In this document: in pieces, positions 1 to 9,406 of the stretch | How the letters are laid out: every line of letters starts with the position of its first letter | Numbering within the stretch: the stretch's first letter is position 1 | Notes under the pieces: model-generated | What the model was told of the DNA's origin: nothing | The model's input: the letters and a program-made list of their open reading frames with translations, nothing else | Databases searched by the model: none | Assembly: GCA_910584585.1 (NCBI GenBank) | Contig: CAJUBP010000013.1 | Span: 1,593-65,592 of the forward strand | Reading direction: 5' to 3' | Length of the DNA: 64,000 nucleotides | Source: an uncultured Lachnospiraceae bacterium | GTDB taxonomy: Bacteria; Bacillota; Clostridia; Lachnospirales; Lachnospiraceae | Position numbers and translations under genes: made by a program

Positions 1-24
1 ATCCATCACTTTTTCACTATACAT
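1..24 (-). CDS. nifU: NifU/IscU-like Fe-S scaffold protein, first 8 codons only
   Basis: The reverse strand reads a strong ribosome binding site (GGAGG), then ATG and the codons for MYSEKVMD before the window ends. This is the typical beginning of NifU/IscU-type iron-sulfur cluster scaffold proteins. The gene lies directly downstream of nifS in the same direction, the expected order iscR-nifS-nifU. The scaffold receives sulfur from the desulfurase and builds the cluster before transfer to target proteins. Only 24 bases are visible, so the call rests on the N-terminal peptide and the neighbourhood. Confidence 0.75.
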
Positions 25-103
25 TGTTTTTCCTCCAGATTCTTTCCGTATTATCTTATTTTCATACGGAGTATCCCCGTATGATTTTATTTCTTTGCTG
101 CGT

Positions 104-1294
104 TTATTCCTGACGGCCGTTCTTTTTCATATAATCTTCATACAGCGGGGACATTTCCCGAAGCTGAGTGACAATCTCTTTCACTGCGTCCACGGTGTAA
201 TCAATATCTTCCCTTGTGGTCTCCTCTCCCAGGGTAAGCCGCAGAGAACCATGGGCGATCTCATGGGGCAGCCCGATGGCCAGAAGCACATGAGAAGGAT
301 CCAGGGAACCGGAGGTGCAGGCAGATCCGGAAGACCCGCAGATGCCTTTCATATCCAGCATAATCAGCAGAGATTCCCCTTCCACAAACTGAAAACAGAT
401 GTTTACATTATTGGGAAGGCGGTTGGTTCTGTGGCCGTTGATCCGGCTGAAAGGAATTTCCTTCAATACACGTTCCATCAGATAATCCCTTAACTCCCGT
501 TCTTTGGCTGTGCGCTCTTCCATATTGGCCATGGCCAGCTCAACGGCCTTACCGAATCCCACAATACCCGGCACATTCTCAGTTCCCGCCCTGCGTTTCC
601 GCTCCTGGGCCCCTCCATGGACAAAGGAACGGATTTTCACGCCTTTTCGGATATACAAAAATCCAATGCCTTTGGGGCCGTTTAACTTGTGGCCGCTGCT
701 GCTTAGCATGTCAATCTTCAATTCATCCACATGAATGGGAACCTGGCCGAATGCCTGTACGGCGTCGGTATGGAACAAAATTCCATGTTCTTTGGCTATC
801 TTCCCGATTTCCGCCACCGGCTCTATGGTTCCGATTTCATTATTGGCAAACATAATAGAAATCAGAATGGTATCTGGCCGGATGGCTTTTTTCAATTCAT
901 CTAATTTCACTACGCCGAATTCGTCCACATCCAGATAGGTAACCTCAAAACCATTCTGTTCTAACCACTGGCAGGTATGCAGCACTGCATGATGCTCAAT
1001 CTTACTGGTAATAATGTGCTTTCCTTTCTCCTTGTATGCTTCTGCCGCGGCTTTGATGGCCCAGTTATCGGACTCGCTTCCCCCAGCGGTAAAATAAATC
1101 TCATTTTCTTTGGCGCCAAGGGCATTCGCGATGGTTTCTCTTGCTTTGGAAACCGCCTCTTTGCTCTTTCCGCCGAATTCATACACAGTAGAAGCATTTC
1201 CATAAAATTCCGAAAAATACGGAAGCATGGCTTCCACTACTTCCGGCGCTGTTTTCGTTGTTGCGGCATTATCCAGATAAATCATTTTTCCCAT
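104..1294 (-). CDS. nifS: Cysteine desulfurase (NifS/IscS family)
   Basis: This 396-residue PLP enzyme takes sulfur from cysteine, leaving alanine, and passes a persulfide to the NifU scaffold. The N-terminus MIYLDNAATT is diagnostic. The PLP lysine is in SSSGHKLNGPKG (about residue 205) and the conserved histidine in SKIEHHAVL (about residue 100). The mobile persulfide cysteine is in GSSGSACTSGS (about residue 327). Length is normal. The start is the ATG behind GAGGTG. It begins 4 bp after the iscR stop and is followed by nifU, so it is very likely controlled by the operator upstream of iscR. Confidence 0.96.
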   Translation of the reverse strand: MGKMIYLDNAATTKTAPEVVEAMLPYFSEFYGNASTVYEFGGKSKEAVSKARETIANALGAKENEIYFTAGGSESDNWAIKAAAEAYKEKGKHIITSKIEHHAVLHTCQWLEQNGFEVTYLDVDEFGVVKLDELKKAIRPDTILISIMFANNEIGTIEPVAEIGKIAKEHGILFHTDAVQAFGQVPIHVDELKIDMLSSSGHKLNGPKGIGFLYIRKGVKIRSFVHGGAQERKRRAGTENVPGIVGFGKAVELAMANMEERTAKERELRDYLMERVLKEIPFSRINGHRTNRLPNNVNICFQFVEGESLLIMLDMKGICGSSGSACTSGSLDPSHVLLAIGLPHEIAHGSLRLTLGEETTREDIDYTVDAVKEIVTQLREMSPLYEDYMKKNGRQE

Positions 1295-1297
1295 ATT

Positions 1298-1747
1298 TTA
1301 CACCTCTGTCTTAGAATTCTCAGTCTGTCTTTTGCTTTCCTTCACCAGTTCTCCAATATAAATGCTGTTCACCGTATCATTGATGCTGTCATTGATCCGT
1401 TTCCAGACAATTTTGCTGACGCATTGAGAGGAACCGCTGCATGAAGTCTCCCCGTTCCCGTCAATTCCTGCACACTCCACCGGAATCAAATCTCCCTCTA
1501 ACGCTCTAAGAACGTCTCCCACAGAAATTTCCTCCACCGGCTTTGCCACCCGGTAGCCGCCGTTGATGCCCCGGACGCTCTTTACAAGCCCTGCTTTTTT
1601 CAGCTTTGCCATCAACTGCTCCAAATAACTGACGGAGATTTCCTGACGCTGGGCAATGCTGTTTAAAGAAACCGGTTCTTCTTCTCCGCAGACCGCCAGA
1701 TCAATAAAGGCCCGCAGCCCATATTTTCCCTTTGTAGATAGTTTCAC
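1298..1747 (-). CDS. iscR: Rrf2-family regulator of Fe-S assembly (IscR-like)
   Basis: A 149-residue winged-helix repressor. A GTG start at 1747 is preferred over the open frame further upstream because AGAGGTG sits just before it and the protein then begins VKLSTKGKYGLRA, the canonical Rrf2 start. The helix-turn-helix region is SLNSIAQRQEISVSYLEQLM. Three cysteines at about residues 92-108 (VECAG, TSCSG, SQCVS) fit the Fe-S cluster ligands of IscR-type members. It heads the nifS-nifU operon and has a promoter and a palindromic operator directly upstream, which implies autoregulation by cluster status. CymR-type cysteine regulators share the fold, but the three cysteines favour IscR. Confidence 0.9.
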   Translation of the reverse strand: MKLSTKGKYGLRAFIDLAVCGEEEPVSLNSIAQRQEISVSYLEQLMAKLKKAGLVKSVRGINGGYRVAKPVEEISVGDVLRALEGDLIPVECAGIDGNGETSCSGSSQCVSKIVWKRINDSINDTVNSIYIGELVKESKRQTENSKTEV

Positions 1748-1784
1748 TCTGTCACCTCTATCTCCCATTGCCGGTTATCAAATC

Positions 1785-1801
1785 CCGAGTATTTTAGTCG
1801 G
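1785..1801. promoter_or_regulatory. Palindromic operator of the iscR-nifS-nifU operon
   Basis: A 17-bp inverted repeat, CCGAGTATTTTAGTCGG on the plus strand, has matching CCGAnT/AnTCGG ends. It lies 10-26 bases downstream of the transcription start predicted from the -10 box. It resembles the CCGACTAAA-type boxes known for clostridial Rrf2/IscR regulators. Inference: IscR bound here would block transcription of its own operon. Confidence 0.7.
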
Positions 1802-1817
1802 ATTTTAGTACAATCGC

Positions 1818-1846
1818 ATAGTACCATGATTTTATTCTGCTGTCAA
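1818..1846 (-). promoter_or_regulatory. SigmaA promoter of iscR-nifS-nifU
   Basis: On the minus strand a perfect -35 TTGACA (1841-1846) is followed, after 17 bases, by -10 TACTAT (1818-1823). Transcription would start near 1811, just before the palindromic operator. Confidence 0.8.
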
Positions 1847-1922
1847 GTTTATTTTTTTATGTATTATGGTTCCTGTTTCCACATACATTGATAATAATCT
1901 TCAATGGAATTCTGGTGACTCT

Positions 1923-3269
1923 ATGAAATTAAATTCTATGCGCAGCCATCCTCTGATTACAGGTACGCTGCTTTTAACGCTGTCGGGGCTGCTCTCCCGG
2001 CTGATCGGCTTCTTCTTTAGAATATTCCTTTCTCAGCGAATTGGTGCAGAGGGAATGGGAATCTACCAGCTTACCTTTCCCATTCATGTGCTTACCATTT
2101 CTCTGACCTCCTCCGCCGTCCAGACCGCGATCTCCCGGTTTGTGGCACAGGCCGTCATTGCTTCTGAGGCCCCGGACAAAGCCTCCGGCAAAGATCGCTC
2201 CTTCTGCAATGAGAAATGCTATCTGACTGCAGGACTGATGCTGTCCTTATCCCTTTCCCTGGGCTGCATGATTTTTCTGTACCGGTTTGCCGGATGGATT
2301 GCCGTCAGCTTTCTGGAAGAACCCAGATGCGCCCCGCTGCTTCAGATTCTTTCCTTTACCATCCCTTTCGGCGCCATCCACGCCTGCATCAACGGCTATT
2401 TCTATGGTTTAAAGAAAACCTTTGTCCCGGCCGCTTCCCAGCTTTTGGAACAGGCGGCCCGGGTGGCCAGCGTATGGCTTTTCTTTGAAATCTCCATGGA
2501 AAAACACAATGCCATATCCCTGAATCTGGTAACCTGGGGCATGGTAGTAGGAGAACTGGCTGCAACCCTGTTTTCTGTCAGTTTTCTGCGCCGGAAAAAG
2601 AACCGGGGCAGCCGGCTTAGGGCCATGAAGCAGATTTTCTTCCTGTCTCTTCCCTTAAGCGCCAACCGGGTTCTGGTCAATATCCTGCAAAGCATGGAAG
2701 CTGTTATGATTCCGGGGCAGCTGAGACAATACGGCTACAGCGGCTCCGAATCCCTAAGCGTGTACGGCATTCTCACCGGCATGGCTCTGCCTATGGTGCT
2801 GTTTCCTTCAGTGCTCACCAATTCCGTGTCTGTCATGCTGCTGCCGGCCATTGCAGAAGCCCAGGAAAAAAAAGAACACCGCTACATCCTGACCCTGATC
2901 AAAAGAACCTGTTTCTACAGTCTGTCTCTGGGCTTTGGATGCACGATGCTTTTTCTGTTTCTGGGCCGGTGGATGGGGCAGTTCCTGTTCGGAAATGAAC
3001 TTGCCGGCACCTTTATTGTGACTTTAGGGTGGATTTGCCCCTTTTTGTACTTATCCACCACCCTCCACAGTATCCTGAACGGACTGGGAAAAACCACCTC
3101 CACCTTTTTCCTGAACGTAATGGGGCTTGGAATCCGCATCGGCTTTGTGCTGTTCGTCATTCCCCTTGCCGGAATCAAAGGCTATCTGTGGGGGCTTCTG
3201 TTCAGCCAGGCTGTTATGGCGGCAGGAGCGCTGTTTCTGCTGCTGAAAAAAAATAATCAAAAAAGATAA
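1923..3269 (+). CDS. SpoVB/MurJ-like polysaccharide flippase (MOP superfamily)
   Basis: A membrane protein of about 448 residues in the multidrug/oligosaccharidyl-lipid/polysaccharide (MOP) superfamily. It has some 12-14 hydrophobic segments and the typical N-terminal motif TLSGLLSRLIGFFFRIFLSQRIGAEGMGIYQL-like (about residues 20-50). Members move lipid-linked sugar precursors across the membrane; SpoVB acts in spore cortex formation. The ATG at 1923 is preferred to an upstream in-frame ATG because GGTGA lies just before it and homologues start near here. It is the only plus-strand gene in the first 35 kb and diverges from iscR. SpoVB itself versus another PST-type flippase cannot be decided. 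Confidence 0.85.
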   Translation: MKLNSMRSHPLITGTLLLTLSGLLSRLIGFFFRIFLSQRIGAEGMGIYQLTFPIHVLTISLTSSAVQTAISRFVAQAVIASEAPDKASGKDRSFCNEKCYLTAGLMLSLSLSLGCMIFLYRFAGWIAVSFLEEPRCAPLLQILSFTIPFGAIHACINGYFYGLKKTFVPAASQLLEQAARVASVWLFFEISMEKHNAISLNLVTWGMVVGELAATLFSVSFLRRKKNRGSRLRAMKQIFFLSLPLSANRVLVNILQSMEAVMIPGQLRQYGYSGSESLSVYGILTGMALPMVLFPSVLTNSVSVMLLPAIAEAQEKKEHRYILTLIKRTCFYSLSLGFGCTMLFLFLGRWMGQFLFGNELAGTFIVTLGWICPFLYLSTTLHSILNGLGKTTSTFFLNVMGLGIRIGFVLFVIPLAGIKGYLWGLLFSQAVMAAGALFLLLKKNNQKR

Positions 3270-3310
3270 AACTCTTTGCAGCCTTGCTTCATATGCAGCG
3301 CTGCGGGGAA

Positions 3311-4432
3311 TTAAAATTTCCGGAATTCGTTAATGTCATTCACCAGTTCTTTCACACACCGAATCTGATTTTCAAATACGCCTGCCTGGTATAGATTGAT
3401 TAAAATCATCCCCGCCGGCACTGCAATAATCATTCCTATAATGCTGCTGATCTTGTAACCGATATACATAAAAATCAGCGTTGCCAGAGGATTCATGCCG
3501 ATAGTGTCCCCCACAATTTTCGGCTGAATCACCTGCCGCACAATCTGGGTCACAGCATAGAGTATCATAAGACCGATGGCTGTCCGGTAATCGCCGGACA
3601 GTATCTTGATCGCCGCCCAGGGCCACAGCACGGTGCCTGTCCCGAAAAAGGGCAGCATGTCCAGGAATGCGATCAAAAAGGCCACAAGCATCACATAGTC
3701 TGTTCTCAAGATGAAAAGCCCGGCAGCCAGCAGCACATAGACAACGCCCATAATCTTAAACTGGGCTTTAAAATAACCTCCCACTACCCGTTTCAAATCA
3801 TTGACCACGCCTGCCACCCGGTTCCAGACGCCGGAGGGCGCCGCCTTTTTCAATTCTGCTAAAATAGTGTCCCGTTCCGCAGTAAAAAAATAGGCGGAAA
3901 GAAGACTCATAATAATAGCAATCAGCGTTCCAGGCACATTCTTGACAAAATTCCCTGCCGCGTCAAAAGTTGGCTCTCCGATGGCCTGAACCAAACCGCC
4001 CAGATATCCAGTCAGTTCTGCGCCGATTTCCTCCAGGTTCTTCTGGGTATCCCTGGGCAGCCGGTGATAGAATACTTCTAAGTTCTCGCCGATTTCCTCA
4101 AAATCTTCCTGAAGATTGGAGTACATCCGGGGAAGGTTGCTAATCAAATGCCCCGTCTCCACCACCAGGCGGGAAATTCCCAGATATCCCAGCCCGATGA
4201 CTGCCGCCAATACCCCGATAATAATCATCATGGAGCCGTGCTTTCTGACAATTTTCACCCTTTTTTCCAAAAAACGCACCAGGGGATTGGCAATCATGGA
4301 AATAATCCACCCAATCACAAACGGCATAAAAAATACCAGCAATTTGGGAAAAATAAAACAAAGGCACACAATCGTAAATGCCGCCACCAATAAGTTCACC
4401 AATATCTTTAAATATTTCGTAGACTGTTTCAT
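3311..4432 (-). CDS. AI-2E family / YtvI-like sporulation membrane protein
   Basis: A 373-residue protein with hydrophobic segments at about residues 8-30, 35-55, 65-90 and 160-185, and a C-terminal cluster from about 215 to 355. The soluble helical region at about 95-155 and the segment FLDMLPFFGTGTVLWPWA (about residue 258) are typical of the AI-2E/TerC-like UPF0118 family. Clostridial members of this length are usually named sporulation integral membrane protein YtvI; substrates are uncertain. The start is supported by AGGAG 8 bases upstream. It follows the parvulin gene by about 50 bp and may be co-transcribed with it. Confidence 0.8.
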   Translation of the reverse strand: MKQSTKYLKILVNLLVAAFTIVCLCFIFPKLLVFFMPFVIGWIISMIANPLVRFLEKRVKIVRKHGSMMIIIGVLAAVIGLGYLGISRLVVETGHLISNLPRMYSNLQEDFEEIGENLEVFYHRLPRDTQKNLEEIGAELTGYLGGLVQAIGEPTFDAAGNFVKNVPGTLIAIIMSLLSAYFFTAERDTILAELKKAAPSGVWNRVAGVVNDLKRVVGGYFKAQFKIMGVVYVLLAAGLFILRTDYVMLVAFLIAFLDMLPFFGTGTVLWPWAAIKILSGDYRTAIGLMILYAVTQIVRQVIQPKIVGDTIGMNPLATLIFMYIGYKISSIIGMIIAVPAGMILINLYQAGVFENQIRCVKELVNDINEFRKF

Positions 4433-4483
4433 GTGAATGCTCCTGCTTTCCCTGCCCCTCTGCCGCTTCCGGCGCTGCGTTCC

Positions 4484-5233
4484 TTACCATTCCCTGCGTT
4501 CTACGCCGTAGGCGGCTTCTAATTCTTTCACTTTCGCATCATAGGCTTCCTGCTGTCTGCCCTGAATCAGCTGCTGATGAATCTGGGCCTGCACTTCTTC
4601 AAAGGGCCGGACTTTTGCCTCTTTCTTATCCTCCACCAGAATCAGATGACAGCCAAACTGCGTCTCCACCGGTCCGATGACTTTCCCGATTTCTCCTTCA
4701 AAGGCTGCTCTTTCAAATTCCGGCACCATCTGACCCTTCGTAAAATATCCCAAATCGCCGCCTTTGTCCTTGGAAGGGCAGGTGGAATATTTCCCGGCTG
4801 CTTCCTCAAATCCGAGACCCTGCTCAATCTCTTCTGCCACCTTCTTTGCCTCTTCTTTCGTCTCAACCAGAATGTGTTTCGCGCTGACCTGGGGTTTTTC
4901 CTGAAAAGCCGCCTGGTTCTCTTCGTAATATTTCTTCTCGGCCTCTTCACTGATTTTAATTCCCTCCACCACGCTGGTGGCCGCCATATGACTGGCTAAT
5001 TCTACCTTTAACTTCTCTGCCATTTCCTCATATTCCTGAGATTTGGTGATTCCTTCTTCCACTGCCATTTTGTGAAACAGGTGAAAGGCAATCAACTGCT
5101 CCAGTACCTGCTGCTTCGCCTGGGGACTGGACATATAGATCTGCTGCTCCGGCGGATAGTTGCTGATTAAATTGTTCAGCTCCTGTTCTGTAATCTCGTG
5201 CCCTGCTGCTACTGCTAGAATTTTTTCACTCAT
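4484..5233 (-). CDS. Peptidyl-prolyl cis-trans isomerase, parvulin (PpiC) type
   Basis: A 249-residue protein with a SurA-like helical N-terminal part (about 1-115) and a parvulin domain (about 118-210). The domain shows SAKHILVETKEEA, then YSTCPSKDKGGDLGYFTKGQMVPEFE and a C-terminal HLILVEDK, all standard family motifs. It isomerises proline bonds to help folding. No signal peptide or lipobox is visible, so unlike PrsA it is probably cytoplasmic. The C-terminus is helical and charged. The ribosome binding site is weak. The promoter upstream is shared with a 12-codon micro-ORF. Confidence 0.9.
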   Translation of the reverse strand: MSEKILAVAAGHEITEQELNNLISNYPPEQQIYMSSPQAKQQVLEQLIAFHLFHKMAVEEGITKSQEYEEMAEKLKVELASHMAATSVVEGIKISEEAEKKYYEENQAAFQEKPQVSAKHILVETKEEAKKVAEEIEQGLGFEEAAGKYSTCPSKDKGGDLGYFTKGQMVPEFERAAFEGEIGKVIGPVETQFGCHLILVEDKKEAKVRPFEEVQAQIHQQLIQGRQQEAYDAKVKELEAAYGVERREW

Positions 5234-5277
5234 GTTCTCTGCGCTGATGCGCTTCCTTTCTATATAATCAAATTTAA

Positions 5278-5316
5278 TTACTGTCGCTGTTTTGCCAAAG
5301 CAAATAATTCATCCAT
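5278..5316 (-). CDS. Possible 12-residue leader peptide upstream of the parvulin gene
   Basis: Reading MDELFALAKQRQ, this micro-ORF has a near-perfect ribosome binding site (AAGGAG, about 7 bases before ATG) and lies between the predicted promoter and the parvulin start, about 44 bases upstream of that ATG. The downstream gene itself has a poor ribosome binding site, so translational coupling or a leader role is possible. It could also be chance or the vestige of a longer gene. Confidence 0.35.
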   Translation of the reverse strand: MDELFALAKQRQ

Positions 5317-5342
5317 TACGCCTCTCCTTGCTATCCTTGAAT

Positions 5343-5371
5343 ATTCTACCATAAATTCACTTTTTCGTAAA
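5343..5371 (-). promoter_or_regulatory. Promoter of the parvulin-YtvI unit
   Basis: Minus-strand -35 TTTACG (5366-5371), a 17-base spacer and -10 TAGAAT (5343-5348). Predicted start near 5336, just before the AAGGAG of the micro-ORF. Confidence 0.5.
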
Positions 5372-5418
5372 GGCAGCGCCAAAATTATTCTTCGGCGCAT
5401 AATTTCCTGAACATTTCA

Positions 5419-5447
5419 GAAACCCGCTGGCAGCGCCAGAGGGTTTC
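5419..5447 (-). terminator. Hairpin behind the GH43 gene
   Basis: A stem of GAAACCC/GGGTTTC plus CTGGC/GCCAG, separated by one mismatch and closed by a 3-base loop, starts about 26 bases after the stop of the GH43 gene. The tail is only weakly T-rich, so termination efficiency is unclear. It ends the long transporter-glycanase operon. Confidence 0.5.
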
Positions 5448-5472
5448 CGCATGTAACATCCTTTCCATAATT

Positions 5473-8400
5473 TTATCTTACTTTTGCTGTTTTAACTTTA
5501 CTCCATCCTCCTTTGATCTTATTCTTTCCGTCTTTCTTATACGCGCATACCCTGAAATAATATTTCTTTCGGCTTTTCAATCCTTTTATCGTATGATTCA
5601 CTGTTTTATTTTTTGTTATTGTTATGGTTTTCTTTCCTTTCTTAAATTTTTTATCTGCCGCGTATTGAATCAGATACCCGGTCGCCTTTGCATCCTTTTT
5701 CCATTTTACGGTGACGCTTTTCTTTTTCTTTGATTTCAAAGATGAAATTTTCGCCTGTTTCGGCTTTACCGTCAGGGTAACGCTTATCTCTGCCTTCAGA
5801 AAACTGTCATTTTCTTCTGCCGTAATTTTAACGGCAGTCTTCCCGCAGCCTTTTATGGTAATTTTCCCATTTTTATCGATCGCCGCTACTTTTGGACGCT
5901 CCACTGCATACGCCAATTTTCCTGTCCCGCTGGTTTTCGCACCAATGGAAAAGGCTTTCGCGCCAAAAGTTTTCGTGATATTCTTTGCAGTAATCACCTG
6001 CTGTTCTTTTTGAGGTTTTTTATTTTCCTCGTCTTTGCCTCCTGTTCCATTATCCCCTCCTGCTGCTCCGCTGCCGCTTTTCTCTTTCACAGTAACTGTC
6101 ACCGTTTCTTCTGCTTTATTATATGTATCTGTCTCCGCTGCGGTAATCGTAATCTGGGCGGTTCCTTTCCCAATCACTGACACTTTTCCGTTTCCGTCTA
6201 CTGATACTACCCCTTCCGGCGTTACGCTGTAACTCAGACTGCCATTACCGTTACTAACCGCACCCAGGGAAAACGCTGCATCTCCCATTACCTTTTCAAA
6301 ATTCTTTTCTACCGTAATGATCTGCTGCACTTTCTGAATCTCCGCCGTATCTTTTTCTATCTGGACCGGTATCGTAAGCTCTGCCGCTTCACATCTGTCA
6401 GTCTCTGCCGCCCGGATGGTAATCTGAGCCGTCCCTTCCCCGATGATCGTTACTTTTCCATTAGCGTCTACAGATACAATTCCTTCCGGAGCCGCGCTGT
6501 AGCTTAACGCGCCGTCCCCGCTGCTTGCCGCATTCAAAGAAAATGTCTTTCCTGCCGCAATCCCAATTCCCGTGGTTATCACCTGTTTCTGTTTCTTTAC
6601 AGCAACGGTTACCGCTTTTTCCGCTTCCTTGTATGAATCGGTTCCTGCCGCCGTAACTGTAATATGAGCCGTTCCCGCGCCAATCACTGACACTTTTCCT
6701 GTATCATCTACAGATACCACGCCCTCTGGCGTTACGTCATAAGTTAGTTTCCCGTCGCCGCTGCTTACCGCGCCCAAAGAAAATGCTTCGTCCCCCATTA
6801 CTTTTTCAAAGTTCTCCTCTACGGTAATCACCTGTTCTTTTTTTAACTTTTCCGCCAGATCTTCTTTCTTTTCATATACCATCAGATTGTCAAAAGACGT
6901 GCTGGCAAAATGCACGCGGTAACCCGCTTTCCCGTTCATAAAAGGATCTTCCAGATCCGTATAATCAATGGCCGGCGTCTCTTCATCGTTTACATATACT
7001 TTTATATTGTCTTTCACCGCTTCAATCCGCAGGTGGTAAGTCTTACCAATCTGGATATTCCTGTTCACCCTCTGCAGCTCTTTCCAGTCATAATTTTGTT
7101 TGCCCAACACCATAGAACCGGAAGAGAGTCCTACGAAATATCCCTGATAAAAATCTGTCCCCGCCTGGGAATCATCTCCGGCTCCTCCTAAAGACGGATT
7201 ATTCACCCTTAAAATAACGCCGCAGTTGATGCTGTCTTCCGGCACGATATCTGTCTCTATGGTATAATCTCCCCAGTTTCTGGAGCCATACAATCTCTTA
7301 CCCACAGCATCAATGGTAAGTTTTCCGTCTTCCACCCTGAATTTTCCATTAGAATAAGTATTTCCATCTTCCTTTGTACTATAATCCACATAAAGAGGTT
7401 CCACTGTTTCGCTTCTTACAAATTTCAGCTCCCTGAAATCAAATTCTCCCGACGCTGTTTCCAGTTTGATCGTATGACGCCCTTTCGTTAACGGAATGTT
7501 CCTTCGAATAGCCGTCCGGTATGTCGACCAGTCCTTCGTTCTGCTGATCACTTCTTTTTCCACTACCAGTTCATCGTCCACATACAGGTTGTATGAAATA
7601 TCCCCTTCGGCTTCCGCTATCGCAGAGACATATTTCAAGCCAAAATCATAAGTTCCGGTTTCCGCTGTGTTGATATTATATTTGTACCATTCTCCAGTCT
7701 GGTTCCATCCGATCCGAAATTGATTGTCGGTATATCCAATGTCAACCGGCGTATTCCGGTAATAATGCTTATCTACTTCCAGACCAATATTGTTCTCTGT
7801 CTTATCATAACATCCATCCGGCCCGTCGTTAAAATGCACCGCCTGAATCACTCCCGGCACCGGCTTATACGCATTGAAGATTCCGCTGTCCCCATACTCC
7901 TGGCTTCCTGCGATAAATCCCATTGCGCCGCCGGCCTGCGCTGTATAATAACCGATTTTCCCATTCCCAAGCTGGGGAATCTCCGCTTCGCATACTTTCC
8001 GGCCGTCAAAATAGAAACTGTAACTGGCTGTTTTCTTTTCGCTCTGATTTTCCTGCTTTTCTAATTTTTCCTCTCTTTCTACCCTTAACGTATGAAGGGC
8101 TGAAAAATCATAAGGCTGATTGAAGCTTTTTGCTATTTCGGTTTCGGATACCGTCTCTTCTGTTCCGCCCACCTTTTTCGTAACTTTCAGTTTTCCGCTG
8201 GCTAAATCTATTCCTGCTTTTCCGTAGTTGTCCGCATCCTGATAGGAAAAATATCCGCCGATTTCCCCGGTTTCATCTTTGGAAGAAACATTATACTCCG
8301 CCGTAAAATTACCAATAAGATCCGCCTCTGAAAGAAACTGAACGCCTGCTTCCAGTTCCAGCCTTCCCTCTTTGACTGCGGCCTTGCTGCCGTCGGAATT

Positions 8401-9402
8401 CCCAATAATGCTAAAGCCTTCCCCGGCTCCGTCATCAAAGTAATTGGAAATAGCCGGAAGCGCCGGATTATCCTGTTCTGTTACAGTGGGTCCAAGCACA
8501 GTCATTTTGTCCCCGTTAAAGGCAATTCGATCCATATTCATATTCCGGATGGGCCAGCCCCATTGATTTTTCCCTTCCAGATTGTGGTAAATTAAATAGT
8601 ATGTGCTCAAATCCGGCCCAAGGACAGTAGAACTATGACCCAATCCCACAATGCCTTCTTCTGTGTTTAACAATACCGGATTCCCCATTCCATTTCTAAA
8701 ACTTACCGGTGAATCTCCCACGGAATAATTAATCCGATATCCTTTGGAATGCACATGGTTGCCGGTATATGTCAGAAAATAACGCCCATTTTTCTTAATC
8801 ACAAACGGCCCTTCTGTCCAGCCGTTCATACGGGCTCCCAAATTTTTCTCCTGTACTGCAAGGGTTGTCGGACTGCTCATCTCTTTAGCCAGAATCCCCT
8901 GGTCGCTGGCATAGTAAAAATACCATTTTCCATCGTCGTCTATAAAGACAGATCCGTCAATGCTATGGCCGAAATTCTCTGTGGCTTTCACAAACGGCCC
9001 TGTGGGACTGGCGCTTTCCAAGACATAATGCCCACGCCCTGCCGGAGAAGTATACATATAGAATTTTCCGTTATGATAAAAAACCTCCGGGGCATAGGCT
9101 GCCTTTGAAACATTCAAGGTAGTTTCATCTTCTATGCAAAGCCCTTCATATTTCCAATCCGCCATATCCCTGGAACTCCAGCATTTTATTCCTGTCAAAT
9201 CATCCCTGGTGCTGACATACAGATAATAAATCCCATTGAATTTCATAACAAAGGGATCTCCGTTTCCATATTCATCCCAGGTATCCGTTATGTCATTCCT
9301 GGGATTTGACCAGGCTGCCGCCTCCATCACAAAACTCATGGAACACAGCAGCAAACTCATCATAAAACAAATTCCCCGTTTCAAAATACTTCTTTTCTCC
9401 AT
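5473..9402 (-). CDS. Secreted multi-domain GH43 glycoside hydrolase
   Basis: A 1309-residue secreted enzyme. Residues 1-30 are a signal peptide ending in MEAAAW. A GH43 five-bladed propeller spans about 35-330. Its three acidic residues are visible: the base in NGDPFVM, the pKa modulator in SIDGSVFID and the acid in WTEGPFVI. A concanavalin-like part follows (about 335-510), then a CBM6/35-like domain (about 515-660), another LamG/DUF1080-like domain (about 665-830), four Ig-like repeats starting with (Q)VIT...FSLGA (about 840-1210) and a lysine-rich fibronectin III-like end. No LPXTG motif. GH43 enzymes release arabinose, xylose or galactose; the exact bond is unknown. It begins 4 bp after the GH2 stop as the last gene of the ABC-transporter operon. 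Confidence 0.9.
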   Translation of the reverse strand: MEKRSILKRGICFMMSLLLCSMSFVMEAAAWSNPRNDITDTWDEYGNGDPFVMKFNGIYYLYVSTRDDLTGIKCWSSRDMADWKYEGLCIEDETTLNVSKAAYAPEVFYHNGKFYMYTSPAGRGHYVLESASPTGPFVKATENFGHSIDGSVFIDDDGKWYFYYASDQGILAKEMSSPTTLAVQEKNLGARMNGWTEGPFVIKKNGRYFLTYTGNHVHSKGYRINYSVGDSPVSFRNGMGNPVLLNTEEGIVGLGHSSTVLGPDLSTYYLIYHNLEGKNQWGWPIRNMNMDRIAFNGDKMTVLGPTVTEQDNPALPAISNYFDDGAGEGFSIIGNSDGSKAAVKEGRLELEAGVQFLSEADLIGNFTAEYNVSSKDETGEIGGYFSYQDADNYGKAGIDLASGKLKVTKKVGGTEETVSETEIAKSFNQPYDFSALHTLRVEREEKLEKQENQSEKKTASYSFYFDGRKVCEAEIPQLGNGKIGYYTAQAGGAMGFIAGSQEYGDSGIFNAYKPVPGVIQAVHFNDGPDGCYDKTENNIGLEVDKHYYRNTPVDIGYTDNQFRIGWNQTGEWYKYNINTAETGTYDFGLKYVSAIAEAEGDISYNLYVDDELVVEKEVISRTKDWSTYRTAIRRNIPLTKGRHTIKLETASGEFDFRELKFVRSETVEPLYVDYSTKEDGNTYSNGKFRVEDGKLTIDAVGKRLYGSRNWGDYTIETDIVPEDSINCGVILRVNNPSLGGAGDDSQAGTDFYQGYFVGLSSGSMVLGKQNYDWKELQRVNRNIQIGKTYHLRIEAVKDNIKVYVNDEETPAIDYTDLEDPFMNGKAGYRVHFASTSFDNLMVYEKKEDLAEKLKKEQVITVEENFEKVMGDEAFSLGAVSSGDGKLTYDVTPEGVVSVDDTGKVSVIGAGTAHITVTAAGTDSYKEAEKAVTVAVKKQKQVITTGIGIAAGKTFSLNAASSGDGALSYSAAPEGIVSVDANGKVTIIGEGTAQITIRAAETDRCEAAELTIPVQIEKDTAEIQKVQQIITVEKNFEKVMGDAAFSLGAVSNGNGSLSYSVTPEGVVSVDGNGKVSVIGKGTAQITITAAETDTYNKAEETVTVTVKEKSGSGAAGGDNGTGGKDEENKKPQKEQQVITAKNITKTFGAKAFSIGAKTSGTGKLAYAVERPKVAAIDKNGKITIKGCGKTAVKITAEENDSFLKAEISVTLTVKPKQAKISSLKSKKKKSVTVKWKKDAKATGYLIQYAADKKFKKGKKTITITKNKTVNHTIKGLKSRKKYYFRVCAYKKDGKNKIKGGWSKVKTAKVR

Positions 9403-9406
9403 ATTT

